DNA of 64,000 bases, taken from assembly GCA_023399055.1 (NCBI GenBank), contig JAEWQV010000002.1:248001-312000 (forward strand). The letters are read 5' to 3'. How positions within the stretch are numbered: the first letter of the stretch is position 1; each line of letters opens with the position of its first letter. Positions 61,397-64,000 of this stretch are shown in pieces. Below the pieces are notes generated by a model. That model had not been told where the DNA came from, did not search any database, and saw only the letters and a program-made list of their open reading frames with translations. The position numbers were made by a program, and so were the translations under genes. Origin of the DNA: Bacillota bacterium. GTDB lineage: Bacteria > Bacillota > Clostridia > Lachnospirales > Lachnospiraceae.

Positions 61397-61906
61397 ATGT
61401 ATATAGTTAGTGCCTGTTTGGCAGGGGTGCAATGCAGATATGATGGAAAAGGGTATGTTGATACCACGATAATGGAGATAGTTAATAAGGGAGAAGCAAT
61501 ATTAGTATGTCCCGAAGTACTGGCTGGATTACCAACACCTAGACCTCGGTGTGAGAGAAGAGTAAATGAAGCAAATAAACAAACGAATAATAAACGGGAA
61601 ATATTTGATACTCAGATAAATAAAGAGGAAGGTGCTATTGAGGATAATCAAATTCAGATTATCTGTGAGGATGGACGTGACCTTTCCAAAGAATTTTTCC
61701 AGGGAGCACAGAAGGTACTGGAGATTGCCAAAGCAGCGAATATAACAATGGCTATATTGAAATCAAAAAGTCCTTCCTGTGGAAAAGGATTCCTTTATGA
61801 TGGAAGTTTTACTGGAACGCTGACAAAAGGGAATGGTGTCACTGCCGAGTTACTTTTACAGAATGGAATAAAGGTAATAACAGAGGATGAGTTGCAGATT
61901 TTATAA
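61397..61906 (+). CDS. DUF523 family protein
   Basis: 169 residues. The family cysteines are all present: VSACLAGVQCRYDG, VCPEVLAGLPTPRPRCE and LKSKSPSCGKGFLYDGSF. DUF523 proteins are small cytosolic proteins of unknown role; the conserved cysteines could bind a metal cluster. A charged insert (about 55-80) rich in Asn, Lys and Glu lies in the middle. AAGGAGGG precedes the ATG. It stands alone between two gaps, upstream of recN. Confidence 0.88.
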   Translation: MYIVSACLAGVQCRYDGKGYVDTTIMEIVNKGEAILVCPEVLAGLPTPRPRCERRVNEANKQTNNKREIFDTQINKEEGAIEDNQIQIICEDGRDLSKEFFQGAQKVLEIAKAANITMAILKSKSPSCGKGFLYDGSFTGTLTKGNGVTAELLLQNGIKVITEDELQIL

Positions 61907-62105
61907 GTTCATAATGAACGATGCTTGAATTGCAAATAGTTATACTGCTGTAAAATAATATAAAATATTGCTGTTTTTAACAAGAAATCATCTTTCGATT
62001 GAATTAAAAAAAACCTTATGTTAAAATACATTCAGAACATATGTTTTTTTAAGTATAATTTCTTCCACACCATCGAATAATCTTCGAAGAAATGAGGGAT
62101 AGGTA

Positions 62106-63791
62106 GTGTTAGTCAGTCTGCATGTTAAAAATTTTGCTATAATCAATGAAATAGAAGTATATTTTAATGATAATCTTAATATTATGACGGGCGAGACCGG
62201 CGCTGGTAAATCAATTATAATCGGATCTATTAATGCGGCTCTCGGTGCAAAGGTGAATAAGGATATTGTTCGTAATGGTGCAGATTATGCCCTGGTTGAA
62301 CTCATTTTTGATACAAAGGAAGCTACAGTTTTTCGTCGTATGGAGGAATTAGATGTTCCGGTGGAAGGTAATCAGATTATAATTTCTCGTAAGATAATGG
62401 CTAGTCGAAGTGTTTGTAAAATAAATGGTGAAAATGTTACTGCCTCTGTTTTATCAGAAATTACAGGATTACTGATTGACATCCATGGGCAGCATGAACA
62501 TCAGTCCTTATTACATAAGGCAAATCACTTGGAGATTGTGGATCGATTTGCAAAAGATGAGATTGGTGGATTGAAACAGCAGTTAGAACTTGCCTATAAA
62601 GAATATAGAAGACTGAAAATTGAATTGGAACAATCGGGAATAGATGAAGAAAAAAGGCTACGAGAGATTTCGTTTTTAGAGTATGAACTGGAGGAAATTA
62701 CAAAGGCAAACCTGTTAGAAGGAGAAGATGAGGAATTAGCAATTAAGTATAAGAAGTTATCCAACGCTAATGCTATTTCTGTAGGCCTAGAGCACATCTA
62801 CCAGTTTACAGGGAATGATGCTGCCGGAGCTGGAGATCTCATCGGACGAGCTTTAAGGCAATTGCTAAAACTCGCAGATTATGATGAGGCTATACGAAGT
62901 TATTTAGATCAGCTGACAGAAATTGATGGATTGATGAGTGATTTTAACAGAGATATATCACAGTATCTGTCCGATCTTGAGAAACCAGAAGAAGAGCTTA
63001 TGGAAGTAACCAAACGATTGGACTTAATTAATCATCTAAAATCAAAATTTGGTAATTCCCTTCAAATAATAAAAAATTATGCGAAAGAATGCGAACAGAA
63101 ATTAGAAAAGTATCGTGATTACGATATCTATATGGATAAACTAAATAAATCATTAAAAAAAGCGGAAGATGAGTTGAAAGAACTATCCACTCAACTGTCG
63201 AATATTCGTAAGAGTAAGGCAAAGGAATTAAACGTTAAAATTAGTGAGGCTTTAATCTCATTGAATTTTCTGGATGTTAAATTTGAAATGATCTTTCAAC
63301 AAATGGAACATTATACAGCAAACGGTTTTGACGATGCAGAATTTATTATTTCTACCAACCCTGGGGAAAGTATGAAGCCTTTGTCAAAAGTGGCATCCGG
63401 TGGTGAATTATCCAGAATTATGTTAGGTATAAAATCTGTGTTAGCAGATAAAGATGAAATTGAAACACTAATTTTTGATGAGATAGATGTTGGTATTAGT
63501 GGAAGAACAGCACAGAAGGTCTCAGAACAGTTGGCATTAATCGCTAGAAATCATCAGATTATTTGTATTACACATTTGGCACAAATAGCTGCGATGGCGG
63601 ATACTCATTATATAATAGAGAAGCAAACCGATGGATTATCTACTCAAACAATAATTAAAAAATTGAATCAAAAAGAAGAAGTAGAGGAATTATCCAGAAT
63701 TCTTGGAGGTGCTGAAATTACGGAACGTGTGAAAGATAGTGCCAAAGAAATGAAAGAATTAGCATTAGCTACTAAAAAATACAAGCTTTAA
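62106..63791 (+). CDS. recN: DNA repair protein RecN
   Basis: 561 residues, full length, GTG start behind GAGGGATAGG. An SMC-like ATPase: Walker A MTGETGAGKSIIIGSI (about residue 30), a long coiled coil (about 160-380), signature SKVASGGELSRIMLGIKSV and Walker B LIFDEIDVGISGRTAQKVSE, then CITHLAQIAAMAD. RecN acts early in repair of double-strand breaks. In related genomes it stands directly behind argR and before spoIVB-spo0A; here the downstream neighbour seems kept, the upstream one is about 44 kb away. Confidence 0.96.
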   Translation: MLVSLHVKNFAIINEIEVYFNDNLNIMTGETGAGKSIIIGSINAALGAKVNKDIVRNGADYALVELIFDTKEATVFRRMEELDVPVEGNQIIISRKIMASRSVCKINGENVTASVLSEITGLLIDIHGQHEHQSLLHKANHLEIVDRFAKDEIGGLKQQLELAYKEYRRLKIELEQSGIDEEKRLREISFLEYELEEITKANLLEGEDEELAIKYKKLSNANAISVGLEHIYQFTGNDAAGAGDLIGRALRQLLKLADYDEAIRSYLDQLTEIDGLMSDFNRDISQYLSDLEKPEEELMEVTKRLDLINHLKSKFGNSLQIIKNYAKECEQKLEKYRDYDIYMDKLNKSLKKAEDELKELSTQLSNIRKSKAKELNVKISEALISLNFLDVKFEMIFQQMEHYTANGFDDAEFIISTNPGESMKPLSKVASGGELSRIMLGIKSVLADKDEIETLIFDEIDVGISGRTAQKVSEQLALIARNHQIICITHLAQIAAMADTHYIIEKQTDGLSTQTIIKKLNQKEEVEELSRILGGAEITERVKDSAKEMKELALATKKYKL

Positions 63792-63840
63792 AAATTGAAA
63801 ATTACGTATACTAAAATCATGGATATACAATACTATTGTG

Positions 63841-63871
63841 GGATATACAATACGGTTGTATATCCTTTTTT
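63841..63871 (+). terminator. Terminator of recN
   Basis: GGATATACAA and TTGTATATCC form a perfect 10-bp stem around TACGG, followed by six T bases. The left arm is also repeated directly before it (63821-63830). Confidence 0.85.
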
Positions 63872-63986
63872 GATGTAAGAAAACTAGAGAAACACTGCAT
63901 CAAAGAACTTCAAATCAAGCAACAACCTTTAATATATTTTAAGACAGCAAGTGCGTGCATGAAAAAAAGAGGTATGAGGTGAAAGG

Positions 63987-64000
63987 ATGAGGGTAAACAA
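63987..64000 (+). CDS. Start of a gene cut by the window end, possibly spoIVB
   Basis: ATGAGGGTAAAC follows GAGGTGAAAGG at good spacing 195 bp behind recN. Only four full codons (MRVN) are visible, so the product cannot be read; spoIVB is a guess from the usual clostridial order recN-spoIVB-spo0A. Confidence 0.35.

Noticed and set aside
17700..62105. Prophage or integrative element as cause of the argR-recN distance
   Set aside because: No integrase, phage structural gene, conjugation gene, tRNA or direct-repeat ends were seen.

Overview
The window reads as a low-GC, Gram-positive, endospore-forming anaerobe of the Clostridia, most likely a Lachnospiraceae member close to Lachnoclostridium (Clostridium) phytofermentans. 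The evidence is a complete spoIIIAA-AH operon, the clostridial order asp23-nusB-xseA-xseB-ispA-dxs-tlyA-nadK-argR, a recN followed at the window edge by a probable spoIVB, strong AGGAGG ribosome sites, frequent TTG/GTG starts and AT-rich spacers. Species placement is inference from gene content.

Layout. 1-3161: small accessory genes (metallo-hydrolase tail, AraC/GyrI-type regulator, small membrane protein, VOC protein, DUF454 protein). 3115-3918: aroE on the minus strand, overlapping the DUF454 gene tail to tail. 4095-9632: the eight spoIIIA genes that build the mother-cell half of the forespore feeding channel. 9793-17699: the housekeeping run asp23-like, nusB, exonuclease VII, FPP synthase, DXP synthase (feeding isoprenoid synthesis), TlyA methyltransferase, NAD kinase and ArgR. 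18068-20369: a chemotaxis-type signalling protein and a YebC-family protein. 20793-24826: a low-GC patch of orphan, immunity-like small genes, several of them damaged. 24949-29678: a TPR-GGDEF protein, small unknowns, a methyltransferase behind a strongly structured leader, and a DIP1984-type protein. 30131-32372: an NfeD-like/flotillin pair. 32731-41301: a cyclic beta-1,2-glucan synthase split in frame into a 2040-residue GT84/GH189-type protein and an 811-residue GH94 protein. 41549-45747: an ABC-2 transporter, a DUF975 membrane protein and a two-part ThrE-like exporter. 46021-48809: a cytochrome b5-like secreted protein, a gluconate-dehydrogenase-subunit-3-like protein that appears to start at CTG, and a GMC flavoprotein. 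48989-53997: copper handling (HMA/TauE-SafE/cupredoxin fusion, DUF2318 protein, CopA). 54101-61231: a lipoprotein, an OmpR-type two-component system and a 1268-residue secreted protein made of bacterial Ig-like repeats. 61397-64000: DUF523 protein, recN and the start of a probable spoIVB.

The most notable structure is not a single gene. In many clostridia argR and recN are close neighbours; here about 44 kb of accessory genes lies between them. A roughly 36-bp palindromic repeat (core ACAARTGAAAC, 8-nt loop, GTTTCAYTTGT) occurs seven times in the spacers, in both orientations, often right behind terminators and once supplying a stop codon. A second set of look-alike hairpins with a TATATC/GATATA stem ends several transcripts. 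Structured leaders are visible upstream of nusB and of the methyltransferase at 28475. No rRNA, tRNA, CRISPR array, transposase or phage gene was seen.
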